In this document: one piece after another, positions 36,332-45,877 of the stretch
Layout: each line of letters opens with the position of its first letter
Position numbering within the stretch: position 1 is the first letter of the stretch
Assembly: GCA_948567375.1 (NCBI GenBank)
Contig: OX419759.1
Span: 59,176,593-59,240,592, forward strand
Source of the DNA: Lunularia cruciata
Taxonomy: Eukaryota > Streptophyta > Marchantiopsida > Lunulariales > Lunulariaceae
Length of the DNA: 64,000 nucleotides
Direction: 5' to 3'
The notes under the pieces: model-generated
Told to the model about the DNA's origin: nothing
The model's input: only the letters and a program-made list of their open reading frames with translations
The model's database searches: none
Position numbers and translations under genes: made by a program

Positions 36332-37160
36332 ATGGTTCCTAGACGTCCCAGTGCAGGTGTGGTAGGTGGTGATGGAGTACCTGATGGAGTACCTGCTAGT
36401 CAGCCACCTGCTACTACACAGACTGAGTCTAGCATGATGTTGGGGGCGGCTCAGCTGATTATGCGGCATCCTTTATTTTCAGCCAGTGACATGTTTACAT
36501 TGGGAGTTGACCCAGCCCCAGTGTTCCGGTTGGCTGCCACATTGTGTGAGAGTAGGGATGGTGCAGTTCCTACTACTAGAGCAGAGGTGGTTGGTAGTGG
36601 AGCTGACTTGGTTGAGGAGCATGGGATCCGTTCAGCGACCAGTGGTTTATGGCAGGCAGCAGCGGCTAGACTGGAAGAGTTGCCAGCTAGACCGGCCTTT
36701 GAGAGAGCGCGGTTTACACCTGGTGTTGTCCTACTGGATAACCAGAGGGGGATCTTTCGTTTGGTGGGACCTTCAGGGAAGGTCTATACACCACAGAGAG
36801 TCTTGTTAGACTCTGGTGCGCAGCCCCTTATGTTGGGGAAGGCTGCAGTTGTTGGTCTGGAGTTACGGAAGACCGATGTGGAGAGGTGTCCATTTCAGAT
36901 CTAGACATCTCTAGGTGGTGGTTCGACACAGTACATCACACGTGGGGAGCTTGTTGTCCAGGTTCAGCCTGGTCATCCGACTGATAGCTCAGTGGTGAGA
37001 GCTTAGGCTATTGCGACGATAGCTGAGTCATATGATGTGCTAGTTGGGGGAGCAGTGTTATACCCTATGGGTTTCAGTATTGACTATTGGGAGGAGACAG
37101 CCTCTTATAGACCTGGTTGGCAGTCTGGTGAGGGACGGGTATGTCGCCTACCAGTACGCT
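36332..37160 (+). other. Aspartic protease region
   Basis: The active-site triad is DSGA (36809-36820) in VLLDSGAQPLMLG. The far half, YDVLVGGAVLYPMGFSIDYW (about 37031-37093), is the usual I-L-G-x-x-x-L motif of retropepsins. Stops at 36902 and 37004 fall between the two halves. About 350 bp of unassigned, acidic and Pro-rich coding sequence follow before the methyltransferase. Confidence 0.85.
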
Positions 37161-37499
37161 TTAGTAGTGGCAGTGTTGGCTCACTACAGTCCGGGACCAT
37201 GGCAGCATCAGTTTTGGCTTTCAGCGGTGCAGTCACTTGGCCTGGTGACTTCTTGGAGGGGAACGCCCATGCAGAGGATACTCCAGTACCAGAGGAGATC
37301 ACTCGACTTTGGAGTATGAGTGGGATTGTTCCATCCACCTTGGATGTTCCATTGTGGAGTTCAGAGGAGGCATTGCAGCAGCATGCGGATCAGTTGGTGC
37401 AGCAGGCTTGGAGTGGAGCCTTCGTACCATCAGGGGATGAGTGTGAGGATGAGCCTCCAGAGGCGATTGCTTTGACACCTCTGGATACCACACTCATTG

Positions 37500-38485
37500 C
37501 TTGGCAGTATCCAGTAGAGGGGATATGTCTATTAGAGTTGTTTGGTGGGATCAGCACCGGACTAGCTGCGGTGTTACAGGCGGGTATCCGAGTACAGAGG
37601 TACTTGTATGTAGAGAGAGATGAGACTGCTAGGCGAGTCTCTCTACATCATGTGGCACACTTGGCCTATCGATATCCGGAGTTATTACCGATGTCAGCAG
37701 TCAGAGGTTACCAAAAGGCCTTACCAGGAGACATTTCCTTACTGGGGGCGCATGACCTAGAGAGACATGGGCCTGTTCACTTGGTGATTTTTGGATGGCC
37801 ATGTCAGGGACATACACGTGCGGGCCGCGGTTTGGGTCTTCAGGATCCTCGTTCTGGTGTGTTTTGGGAGATGTTATGGATATTACGACATCTCCAGGTT
37901 CATCAGTCTGTTTCTCCAGCTTACCTTTTGGAGAACGTTCCATTGATGGGTGATTCTCGCACTAGAGTGGTGGCGAGTACACATCAGGTCCATTCATGGA
38001 TGGGACCTGTTGTATTGTTAGATGCAGCCAGAGTGGGATCACGGGCTCATCGTCTTCGTCTTTGGTGGACAAACCTTTTACCCAGAGAGGTTCTACAGCG
38101 TAGTTATGATGGGATTCAACGACTAGACCACATTCTTGTTGATGATATCTTGGATGCTGGACGTCAGTCTCAGACAGTGGTAGTGGCTGATAGGTCACCT
38201 ATGGCAGTGGTGAACCTAGTTGGACAGCCTAGAGCTGCATTTCCCACACTCATGAGTTTCCCAGGCTCTCATGCTTTTCGAGAGGGAGGACCTGGACTTG
38301 TTTGGGACTCATAGTTACAGCAGTTGGTGGAGCCCAATGCTGATGAGAGAGAGCGGGCGATGGGTTTTCGCACCGGTATTACCGCTGTTCTAGCAGTGTC
38401 AGAGGCATCCAGGCGTCAGGTGTTAGGTCAGGCTATGGACCTAATTTGTTTGACCTGGATTGTGAGCCTTGGTTTGGCAGAGCAG
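37500..38485 (+). other. DNMT3-like cytosine-C5 DNA methyltransferase domain
   Basis: Transfers methyl from S-adenosylmethionine to C5 of cytosine in DNA. Motif I reads LLELFGGISTGL (about 37527-37562; SAM binding). A Glu in the RYLYVER strand follows (motif II). Motif IV is FGWPCQGHTRAG with the catalytic Cys codon TGT at 37802-37804; motif VI is LLENVP (37925-37942); motif VIII is LDAARVGSRAHRLRLWW (about 38018-38070), whose shape (I-D-A-x-x-V-x-x-A-H-R-x-R-x-F-W) is that of DNMT3 rather than DNMT1 or CMT. The C-terminal ERERAMGF and RRQVLGQAMDL segments (about 38345-38450) correspond to the DNMT3 tail and motif X. No ADD or PWWP domain is attached. A single TAG (38312) interrupts it; core motifs are unbroken. 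It lies in the polyprotein frame between protease and RT, so it is part of the element and not a neighbouring host gene. Confidence 0.92.
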
Positions 38486-38889
38486 CGTAGGATGCGCTTG
38501 ATAGGCATCACCACTCGGACACTTGTGAGCCCTGTGCCGATCGAGACGATTCAGGCACATGCTGGGGGTGATGGACCAAGTGGACATGGTATTCTTGGGA
38601 CACATCCAGTAGCTACTAGGGAGAGTGGTCTACTTAGAGTCCATCCAGGTGAGGGTGGGCTACTTGGATTACACCCTTGGTCCACATGGGATGCAGCCAG
38701 AGGACGTATGGAGCTTGCAGCCAGAGTGGAGGGAGTTTTTCACACAGAGGTTGGGACCTCTAGTGGTCGGGAGCATGACACTATTGCTCCCAAGGGCCCA
38801 GTGTAGCAGCCAATCAGTACGTCTTCCACTCCTACTACAGTTACAGAGGATACTTGGGAGCCAGATCTTGGACCCAAGCTTACTGGAGA

Positions 38890-39720
38890 GGAAAGACGGA
38901 GGGTTTGGAGGTTCTTGAGGAGTCACACGAGTTGTTTTGCCTTTAGTATGAAGGATTTGGGTGCTCTGAAGGGACCTGGTATACGGATTGAGCTGACTAG
39001 CGACACACCTGTTTTCCGACGTCCTTATCGATATAGTGAGATGGAGAGGACATTGATTCAGAGCCGGAGTAGTGACCTTTTTGAGGCTGGTTTGGTGGAG
39101 ATTTCACATGGAGAGTATGCATCAGTGACAGTGATGCCAGCCAAGAAGGATATGCATGGCAACTATACAGATAGGCGGATGTGTGGAGATTACCGTCCTA
39201 TCAACCGACAGACCAGGGCTGATCGGTATGCCATGCCTACACCGGAGGAGATTTTTGATGCGATTGGGCATGCAAAGGTCTTCAGTACTTTGGATCTTCG
39301 AGCGGGATATCATCAGTTGCCGATCAGGGAGGAAGATAAGTCCAAGACATCATTTTGGGCTATTGATCCTCACGGCAAGGATGTGTTATATCAGTGGAGA
39401 TTCTTACCATTTGGGTTGAAGAATGCTCCTGCTGAGTTCCAGAGGGTCATGGATAGGATCCTAGCTGGACTGGATTTTGCTCGGTGCTATATTGATGACA
39501 TTTTGGTTTATAGCACTACTGTGGAGGAGCATGAGAGACAGTTGTTGGAGGCGTTTGAGAGGTTGAGATCTCATGGACTCAAATTACATCCTGGGAAGTG
39601 TAGGTTCTTCCATGAGCAGGTTGAGTATTTGGGTCACACTATCTACCCGGAGGACTTGGTGTTCAGCAGACCAAGGTGGAGGCTATTGCACGTATTCCTC
39701 GGCCTACGGATGTGAGCAGA
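38890..39720 (+). other. Reverse transcriptase of the DNMT element
   Basis: Landmarks: IELTSDTPVFRRPYRYS (about 38983), MCGDYRPINRQT (39180), FSTLDLRAGYHQLPI (39282), FWAIDPHG and FLPFGLKNAPAEFQRVMD (39400-39455), and an intact YIDD (39488-39499). The frame is lost at about 39652, inside the LGHTIYPE connection motif, by an apparent 1-nt deletion; the matching sequence goes on in the next frame. Confidence 0.93.
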
Positions 39721-39724
39721 GTGC

Positions 39725-40330
39725 GAGCATTCCTTGGGTTGGCAAACTTCTATCGCCGCTATGTTAGAGGATTTAGTGCCATTGCCAAGGCCTTGACGAA
39801 GCTGACCAAGCTTACACAGGAGTGGTGTTGGGGAGATGAGTAGGAGAGAGCTTTTGTAGAGCTCAAGGAGAGGTTGACATCTGCTCCTATTTTGAGGAGA
39901 CCGATCAGAGGACGACCATTTCAGGTTCACACTGATTGGAGTATGTTGGGGCTTGGAGCGGTGCTCACCCAGCATGATGATGAGGAGAAGGAGTTTGTGG
40001 TGGCCTATGCTAGTCGCTCCAACAATCCAGCGGAGGCGAAGTATTGTTCATATGAGGGAGAGTGCTTGGCAGCAGTTTGGGCTGTAGCACATTTCCGATG
40101 TTACCTATTTGGTAACCCCTTCACTCTCATCATTGATCATCAGCCGCTGAAGTGGTTGATGGAGTCCGACAAGCTTTCAGGGAAGCTTGCACGATGGGCT
40201 CTGATTTTATAGGAGTATGATTTCACGGTTGTTCACAGACCTGGAGTGGTGAACCGTGATGCAGATGGGTTGAGTAGAAACCCATGTCCCAGCCAGCAGG
40301 ATCAGACCGGAGCACGTTGGCATGGTGAGA
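39725..40330 (+). other. RNase H of the DNMT element
   Basis: After the FLGLANFYRRY connection segment, the RNase H core reads FQVHTDWSMLGLGAVL (about 39915), YEGECLAAVWA (40050) and IIDHQPLKWL (40130), and ends with the FTVVHRPG and DGLSR motifs (40225-40280). Stops at 39841 and 40210 replace residues that are Gln in most relatives. Confidence 0.88.
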
Positions 40331-40599
40331 CAGATGAGGAGATGGTGCCAGGTTGGCATGCATCAGCCTTTCTGTGTATATTTGCAGAGACATTGGTGGT
40401 ATCTCTCTCAGCGCATACAGGAGGAGTTATTGAGGTCACAGATCCAGAGAGTGAAGATATTGGTACAGTTCAGCGAGACATTCATGATGATGTCTTAGTG
40501 ATGGACTATCTTCGCACTGGTGTTGTGGGTGGCACAGTTGGGGCCAAGGAGAGAGACCGTGTTCTTCAGCGAGCCAGACGGTTCAGATTGGAGGGTAGA

Positions 40600-41770
40600 C
40601 ACCTTTTGCGTGTATGGGAGGATGGTAGAGCGCGAGTAGTACCACTTCCATCACAAAGACCACAGTTGGTCCGTCATGCTCATGAGGAGCTAGGACATTT
40701 TGGAGTAAAGCGTACATATAGCTTACTCCAGAGTCATTATTGGTGGCGCGGTATGCAGACCGAGGTACAGCAGTTTGTTGCCAGATGTGTGGTTTGTGAC
40801 CGAGTTAGAGCATCATTCAATGCTCCTACGCCATAGTTACACCCATTACCTATCATGGGATTGGGTTACCGTTGGAGTTTGGACTTCGCCGGACCTTTAC
40901 CGCTGACTGTGAGACATCATTGGTATGTTTTGGTGATGGTGGAGCACTTCTCCAAGTGGATTGAGTTGGTGGCACTTCCTGACAAGTCTAGTGAAGGGAC
41001 AGCTTACTCGTTCCTGGATCGAGTTCTTAGTCATTTTGGTGCACCAGCTGAGGTTTTGACTGATCAGGGTACAGAGTTCTTGGGAGAGTTTCAGGTCTTG
41101 TGTGACAAGGCTTTGATTGATCATCGTACTACATCCCGAGATCACCCTGAGGCAGATGGCTTAGCAGAGAGAGTGGTTCAGACGGTGAAGAGAGGATTGT
41201 GAAAGTATGGTTTGCAGAGAGGCCACTTGGGAGATTGGGATCTCCAGTTACCTTGGTTGGCCATGGGCTATCGGTTCAGCCGGCAAGCCTCCTTAGCATC
41301 CTTCTCTCCATACTTTCTACTCTATGGACGAGATCCAGATTTACCTACAACCATTCGTCGAGATGCTACTGTAGTTTTGGACTTGGATGACCCTGATGTA
41401 TGGATGAGCGCATGTTCTCAGCGGGCAGAGATCTTTCGGAGAGTGATGCCGATGGCCTTCGAGAACTTGGCAATTGCTCAGCATAGAGATACTTTACGCT
41501 ATGCTACCATTCGAGGAGGAGGTTATAGACCCTCGATCCATCGATTTCATCCAGGCAACTATGTATATCTACAGCAGATAGCACCGACGACACTTGATGT
41601 TTCTACAGGCCGCACTATCTTGAGAGTGCGCGAGGTTTTGCCATCTGGAGTCCTTGTGTTAGAAGGACGTGATGGTGTTGTTTGGAAGGATCATGTGCGC
41701 AATTGTGCGCCATGCCACCTCCCAAACATTGATGGTACTATGGACCCCAGCTTGGCACTTGTACGTGCAG
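40600..41770 (+). other. Integrase (zinc-binding, DDE core, C-terminal domain) of the DNMT element
   Basis: The HHCC zinc domain reads HAHEELGHFGVKR to CVVCDRVR (40675-40812). In the catalytic core the first Asp is in WSLDFAGPL (about 40873), the second in VLTDQGTEF (about 41053), and the Glu in ADGLAERVVQ (about 41152); all are present. A C-terminal domain with HPGNYVYL and VREVLPSGVLVLEGRDG (41545-41690) resembles the GPY/F module. Integration by this enzyme class gives 4-6 bp target duplications, consistent with the TACA flanks. Stops lie at 40834 and 41200. Confidence 0.9.
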
Positions 41771-41778
41771 GCTTGAGG

Positions 41779-41919
41779 TGTATGTTATGTGGCTCTTCTG
41801 GTGGAGCTGCTACTATGTTAGTGTGTGATAGCTGTTCGAGAGGATGGCATATGGCATGTATGACTCCTCCCCTCACGGTGGTTCCTCAGGGACAGTGGTT
41901 ATGTCCTAGATGTACTTGA
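41779..41919 (+). other. C-terminal PHD finger fused to integrase
   Basis: The last 47 residues hold a full C4HC3 zinc module: CMLC, then CDSC, then H-x-x-C in WHMAC, then CPRC, with the typical MTPPLTVVP and GQW spacer before the last pair. PHD fingers of this shape usually bind histone H3 N-terminal tails (unmodified or K4-methylated). It takes the position of the chromodomain in chromoviruses, so a targeting role is inferred. The aromatic cage was not modelled, so the preferred mark is unknown. The frame ends with TGA four bases after the last Cys codon. Confidence 0.9.
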
Positions 41920-42077
41920 CCTATAGCTAGTTCATTCTTTATATGGTATAGATTGCAGACAGGCGACTAACGATGGGGCTCCATAGCACCCGGCCTCCTG
42001 ATCTTTGCCCATTAGAGGGTATACCATATACTTAGAGTAGATGGCTATCTGGAGTTAGAGGGACCTAACCGCCAGCT

Positions 42078-42087
42078 AGGGGGGCGA
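42078..42087 (+). other. Polypurine tract of the DNMT element
   Basis: AGGGGGGCGA lies 1 bp before TGTGGCACTTTAG at 42089. This is the normal place for plus-strand priming and marks B1 as the start of the 3' LTR (U3), even though the integrated element begins at A1 instead. Confidence 0.65.
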
Positions 42088-42088
42088 T

Positions 42089-42568
42089 TGTGGCACTTTA
42101 GAGTCTATGTATGACTTATGTGTGAGTTGTGCTTTTATAGTGTATGATGTTGACAGCGATGTATGTTGTGTAGCGATGTATATACGCACAACAACTGTCA
42201 CGCCATTTGTAGTTCCGCATCTAGATGCTCGGACACTGGAGTTCTAGTGATGGTAGTTAGAGTTATTCTAGCTGTTTCTCAGGGACTACTTTCCGACGGT
42301 TAGATTTCGTGTTCGGGGTACTGACTTCACGGTGGGGCCCACCGTCACTTTGCACCGTTTGCACCGTCAAGTGTGCCGTCAGCGGGACCGTTAGGGTTTC
42401 AGGGCTAGCTCGAGTCCAGGGGGTATAGTTTCGAAGTGAGCTCCAGAGAGCTCACTTCTCTATTGTGGCACTTTAGAGTCTATGTATGACTTATGTGTGA
42501 GTTGTGCTTTTATAGTGTATGATATTGACAGCGATGTATGTTGTGTAGTGATGTATATACGCACGACA
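42089..42568 (+). repeat. Terminal block B1-A2-B2 of the DNMT element
   Basis: B1 (42089-42195) and B2 (42462-42568) are near-identical 107-bp copies starting ATTGTGGCACTTTAG and ending TATATACGCAC-ACA. A2 (42196-42461) repeats A1. TATA-like motifs (TTTTATAG, GTATATAC) stand in B just before A, so A may begin near a transcription start, which would make B U3-like and A R-like. The right end GCACGACA is followed by TACA. Confidence 0.85.
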
Positions 42569-42572
42569 TACA

Positions 42573-43093
42573 CATGAGAGGATTTGGAGAGATTGTGTGA
42601 GGTGGATTGCAGATTTTGGGGATTATGGTGATTTTAGGTGACATTTCTAGTTTTAAATATGGACTTGAAATTTCTAAACATGATAACTTAGGTTATCCTT
42701 CTGTTAGCACACTTGAAACTATTGTGAGAGCTATTGTGCACACTGAGTTAGAATTTTTGAAAGTTGATACAATGCTTCCGCAACTACATGCTCACTAGAA
42801 AATTGTATGGTGTCTGCCATTTCTTCAGTTTTTAGTGGATTTTTTGAAACTTTCAAAGAAAATCAAATGCATTGGATTCAACCTTTTGGCACAAAAATTA
42901 GAGAGAGATTGTTCTTATGTAGAGAGTTATGAGGTTTGATAGTGAAGGAGGTGGTTTTCACACCAAATCTAAAATATATGTGGTGAATAGAAAGATGCCT
43001 GGGCCAAATGGTTGAATGAAAAGATCTAAAATTTTGTAGGGGAGGACGTCTTGGGATTGTTATCATATGAAAAAAATTTAAAGGGACCTTGAC
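42573..43093 (+). pseudogene. First part of a zinc-knuckle coding remnant
   Basis: Sequence between the DNMT element and the solo LTR reads in broken frames as hydrophobic/basic peptides (HWIQPFGTKIRERL, KEVVFTPNL, GRLGIVII) that seem to continue on the far side of the solo LTR at 45878 once the duplicated target bases are allowed for. It might be E1 leader coding sequence or another element's ORF1. Family not recognised. Confidence 0.35.
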
Positions 43094-45872
43094 TGTGACA
43101 ACCCGGCAAATATCACTTTTGTGGTAATCGGGTAAGTAAAGTTCGTTCCCACAGAGATATGAGCCAGAAATGTCCAAATACAAAGCAAAGTAACAATGTA
43201 GTTCTTATTGGTTGCGTCTTTAATCTCTCAGGTAGAAACCACACCCAGAAGAGAGTAACAAGCACAGACTCACAGTCTTGTCATGAATTAACACTCCATA
43301 ATCACAACTCCATCAAATCTTTCCAAACAATCGAGATTGTGATGATTCAGGCTATCTCGAAAACGGCACTTCACTGCAAAATGACTTCGCCTCAAAATTG
43401 TGTTCCACCCCTCCACTAAAGGCACAACTTCCTCGATTGAAATTGCTTCACATCAACTTTGCACTGCACTCACAAATGCAGAATACTACCAACACTACAA
43501 TTCCTCTCAGATCTGTCAAGGCATTGCTTCGATTGCACTTCACTCAGGATCAAACACACAAAATGAAGATCAAGGCTGTGGAATCCAACATCCAACAAGC
43601 ACTCTGACTTGCACTTCAAATTTCTTCACACACTCACAAACATAGACACAAAGTTGATACTCAGAATCAAGCTCAAGCAACGAGCACTACTTCACAACAC
43701 TTTGCTTTATCTATTCTCAAAAATAATGAGCACTGAACCACAATTCTCTGCAAATATCACTCTTAAGTAGTGAATCAAATCGACAGTTCTAACAACTATA
43801 CCGTTCTACAACAACTCTTCTAACCTGCAGATCCGAAATGACAATGCACCTCTTCATAACTGCCTCTTCAAATCTCAAAACTATTACTACTCCGATCCGA
43901 TATCTACTTCTTCCTCGGCTTTCAAACCCAAACCTGAAGTAATTTTACTTCCTACTTCTCTTTCCTCGGGTTTCGTATCTTCTACTTCATCTACCAGATC
44001 CAACAATTCCCTTTCCTGATCTGAAATTCCGCTAGTGGGTAATCTATCTAACTCCTTATCTCCCGACCCACTCTTCTCTAATGTCTCCACTGGTAACTCC
44101 AAAGACATTTGTACTCCTATGTTATCTACTTTGGGTTTTGCTCTAACATCTTTCCAAAACTTTTCTATCTCTAGTTTCACTAAGTCTAATCTAATTGAAA
44201 TGTTATCCTCTACCTCTAAAATCTTTCTATCTACACGAGTTCTGAGACTAATTAACAAAGCATTCATATCTGTATCCTTTGCTTGTCTTCACCTCATCTC
44301 CTGCACCAACAACTTCAACTCGTGCAGCCTCATCTCTTCAATCCGAATGCTGGCCTCTGTACTTAACATTGCATTCATTTGGAGGACTATCTCCTTCAAT
44401 GGCTCCAATCTTGTCTTCCTCTCACGTTCACGATCTGCGAGCCAATCCTCTCGGTACATTGCCAACTTTGCCTCGAACTCGGCTTTCATCGACTCCTTCT
44501 CCTTCTCCTTCTGAACAACTCTCTCTTCCTGATTACGAAGTAACTCTCGTAATTGGTCTTCTTCTCTGTATCGTGCCGCCAACTCTTGTTGCCAAAGTTG
44601 CTTCTTCTCCTCAACACTCTCCATCACCCTATTGAGCTCTTGATCCTTTGCTGCTACCCTCGCCATAGCATGGATTACCTCTACTCTTGAATCAACAAAC
44701 CGCTGCTTCAAGATCTCATACTCCGCTACTTGTCTCTCCCTTGCTATGTCACTCTTCTTCACAAGATCCTCTCGATAACTTACTTCTCTCTTCAGGTCTT
44801 CAATTACCTGATTTCTCACCATTGCCTCCGCTCGCAGCACTTCCCTCTCCTCCTCACCTCAGGTTATACTCTCCTTCAACTCCGAGTTCTCTTCTTCTAA
44901 TTGTGCTAATACTTGCAACACAATCTTCACCTCTGGACATGTCGACTGCATTTCCTTCTTCTTGTGCTCCAACTTCACCAACAATGGGCACACAATCTCC
45001 CGTAGGTACTCCACTCCATCACTGGCAACTACTTCATCCCGTTGAGTGATCTCCCTTCTCACGTCTTGTTCTCCCGATACTCGCCTTCTTTGCTGTAGTC
45101 GTTGTATTGGAATTGACACCTCACTTCCCTTCTTCCTTGGGTCCATCGAGACACTTGCTCTTGATGATTTCTATCATGAAACTTGGAAAGCTTACATTCC
45201 AGTTCCATGCCAGAAACGTGATCCAAAGTCGGCTCAAGACTTCGATCCTAGCTATTACATCTAACCTACAAATCGCATGATTTCTCACTACAAATTCAGA
45301 GTTCTTCTTTCCTCCTCCCATCTCTTCTGCCTTCTCACTATCTCTCAATTTCACTCTCGCGACTTCTCCCTTACGCACTACCACGATTCCAACTCTATTT
45401 CCCTTCCCACGATCACCTACAAGATGACTTCTCAACAGCAAAGGAAAATTACTCAACATTTCGTCGTTGTGAGTTTGATTTTTATAGAGTTGCGCTTCTT
45501 CGTCTTTCGTCACTTTGAGTTTCTACCAAGAAATCACACCTCTTGCATGCACATGTCACTGTCAATCAACCTTCGCGCATATGGGCCGCCGGTTTTTGAA
45601 TGGTCTCTTCTTGAATTTCTCGCCCCGACGAAAGGTTGTTAGACTGTCTTGGCCTCGGGTTGAGCTCCTCCTGATACGAAGACAATTTACTTTGGGTTGT
45701 ATGCTGACAGGGCATTTCCGAGTACTTCGCCTTATGACCCGAAGTCACTTTACTTCGGGTTTCATCCTGAAGACTCTTTTCTTCGCCTTCTTTGGCCATA
45801 CAGGCGCAATCCAACTTCTCTATACACTTCTTCTCCTTTATTTTGAAAAAAACAAAAAATGTGGGCTCCACA
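43094..45872 (-). mobile_element. Solo LTR of the E2 family, minus strand, 2.8 kb
   Basis: Begins TGTGACAACCCGG on the plus strand (inverse of the E2 LTR end GGGTTGTCACA) and ends GTGGGCTCCACA (inverse of the LTR start TGTGG-ACCCAC). It is flanked by TTGAC (43089-43093) and ATGAC (45873-45877), 4 of 5 bases alike, as expected of a Ty3 target duplication. It matches both E2 LTRs in inverted orientation, but differs in length because of a roughly 1-kb deletion relative to the 3' LTR of E2. It contains the LTR reading frame described next. Confidence 0.88.
43887..45146 (-). pseudogene. Coiled-coil protein encoded inside the solo LTR
   Basis: From ATG 45146 (MDPRKKGSEV) to a stop at 43887, about 420 codons in one frame broken only by two TGA codons (at about 44859 and 44289), each where the related copies have Arg. 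The middle 180 residues (44840-44289) are a long charged helix rich in Glu, Arg, Leu (ELNRVMESVEEKKQLWQ, QKEKEKESMKAEFEAKL), strongly coiled-coil in character. The tail has a DRKILEVEDNI helix and an acidic Pro/Glu-rich end. No catalytic motif is seen. Preserved frame and phase in three copies suggest past selection. Confidence 0.7.
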
Positions 45873-45877
45873 ATGAC

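Larger units (their letters stand above)
34634..41919 (+). pseudogene. Gag-Pol polyprotein with methyltransferase and PHD domains
   Basis: A single reading frame from ATG 34634 runs to about 39650 and continues, after a 1-nt frame change in the RT connection region, to TGA 41917-41919, about 2,430 codons. Domains in order: Gag (34.6-36.3 kb), protease (36.7-37.15), spacer, DNA methyltransferase (37.5-38.5), RT (38.9-39.7), RNase H (39.9-40.3), integrase (40.6-41.75), PHD (41.78-41.91). Internal stops: TAG at 34904, 35066, 36320, 36902, 37004, 38312, 38804, 39841, 40210, 40834, and TGA at 41200; no TAA. Homology continues across each stop without a gap. The single frame suggests one primary translation product cut by the protease, as in many Ty3 elements. 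The exact start could be one of the upstream alternatives, but nothing before 34634 looks conserved. Confidence 0.88.
32773..42568 (+). mobile_element. Ty3/gypsy element carrying a DNMT3-like methyltransferase and a PHD finger
   Basis: 9796 bp, TG at the left end and CA at the right, flanked by TACA on both sides (32769-32772, 42569-42572). Order: repeat A1 (32773-33038), leader with short tandem repeats, PBS-like site (34203-34217), one long Gag-Pol frame (34634-41919), polypurine tract (42078-42087), then B1 (42089-42195), A2 (42196-42461), B2 (42462-42568). It is markedly more GC-rich than the elements around it. Gag-Pol domains are Gag with two zinc knuckles, protease, DNA methyltransferase, RT, RNase H, integrase, PHD. 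Eleven internal stops and one frameshift make the copy inactive, but all catalytic codons checked are present, so decay is recent relative to its neighbours. A derivative of the same family lies at 12061-12631. Confidence 0.9.

Noticed and set aside
37037..38314. The methyltransferase as an independent host DNMT gene
   Set aside because: It has no own promoter region, introns or start and is in frame with protease upstream and RT downstream within one element bounded by terminal repeats and TACA.
34634..41919. TAG might be read as glutamine in this genome or by this element
   Set aside because: Neighbouring elements carry TAA, TGA and TAG alike as decay, the SDR gene gives no support for recoding, and the element also has a frameshift and a TGA. 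Methylation-driven decay is simpler, though only comparison of copies would prove it.
41779..41919. A degenerate chromodomain instead of a PHD finger
   Set aside because: All eight zinc ligands of a C4HC3 finger are present with right spacing, and no Y-L-V-K-W pattern exists.
44035..44514. 159-codon plus-strand ORF in the solo LTR
   Set aside because: It is the antisense shadow of the coiled-coil frame; Ser/Phe-rich sequence mirrors Glu/Lys codons.
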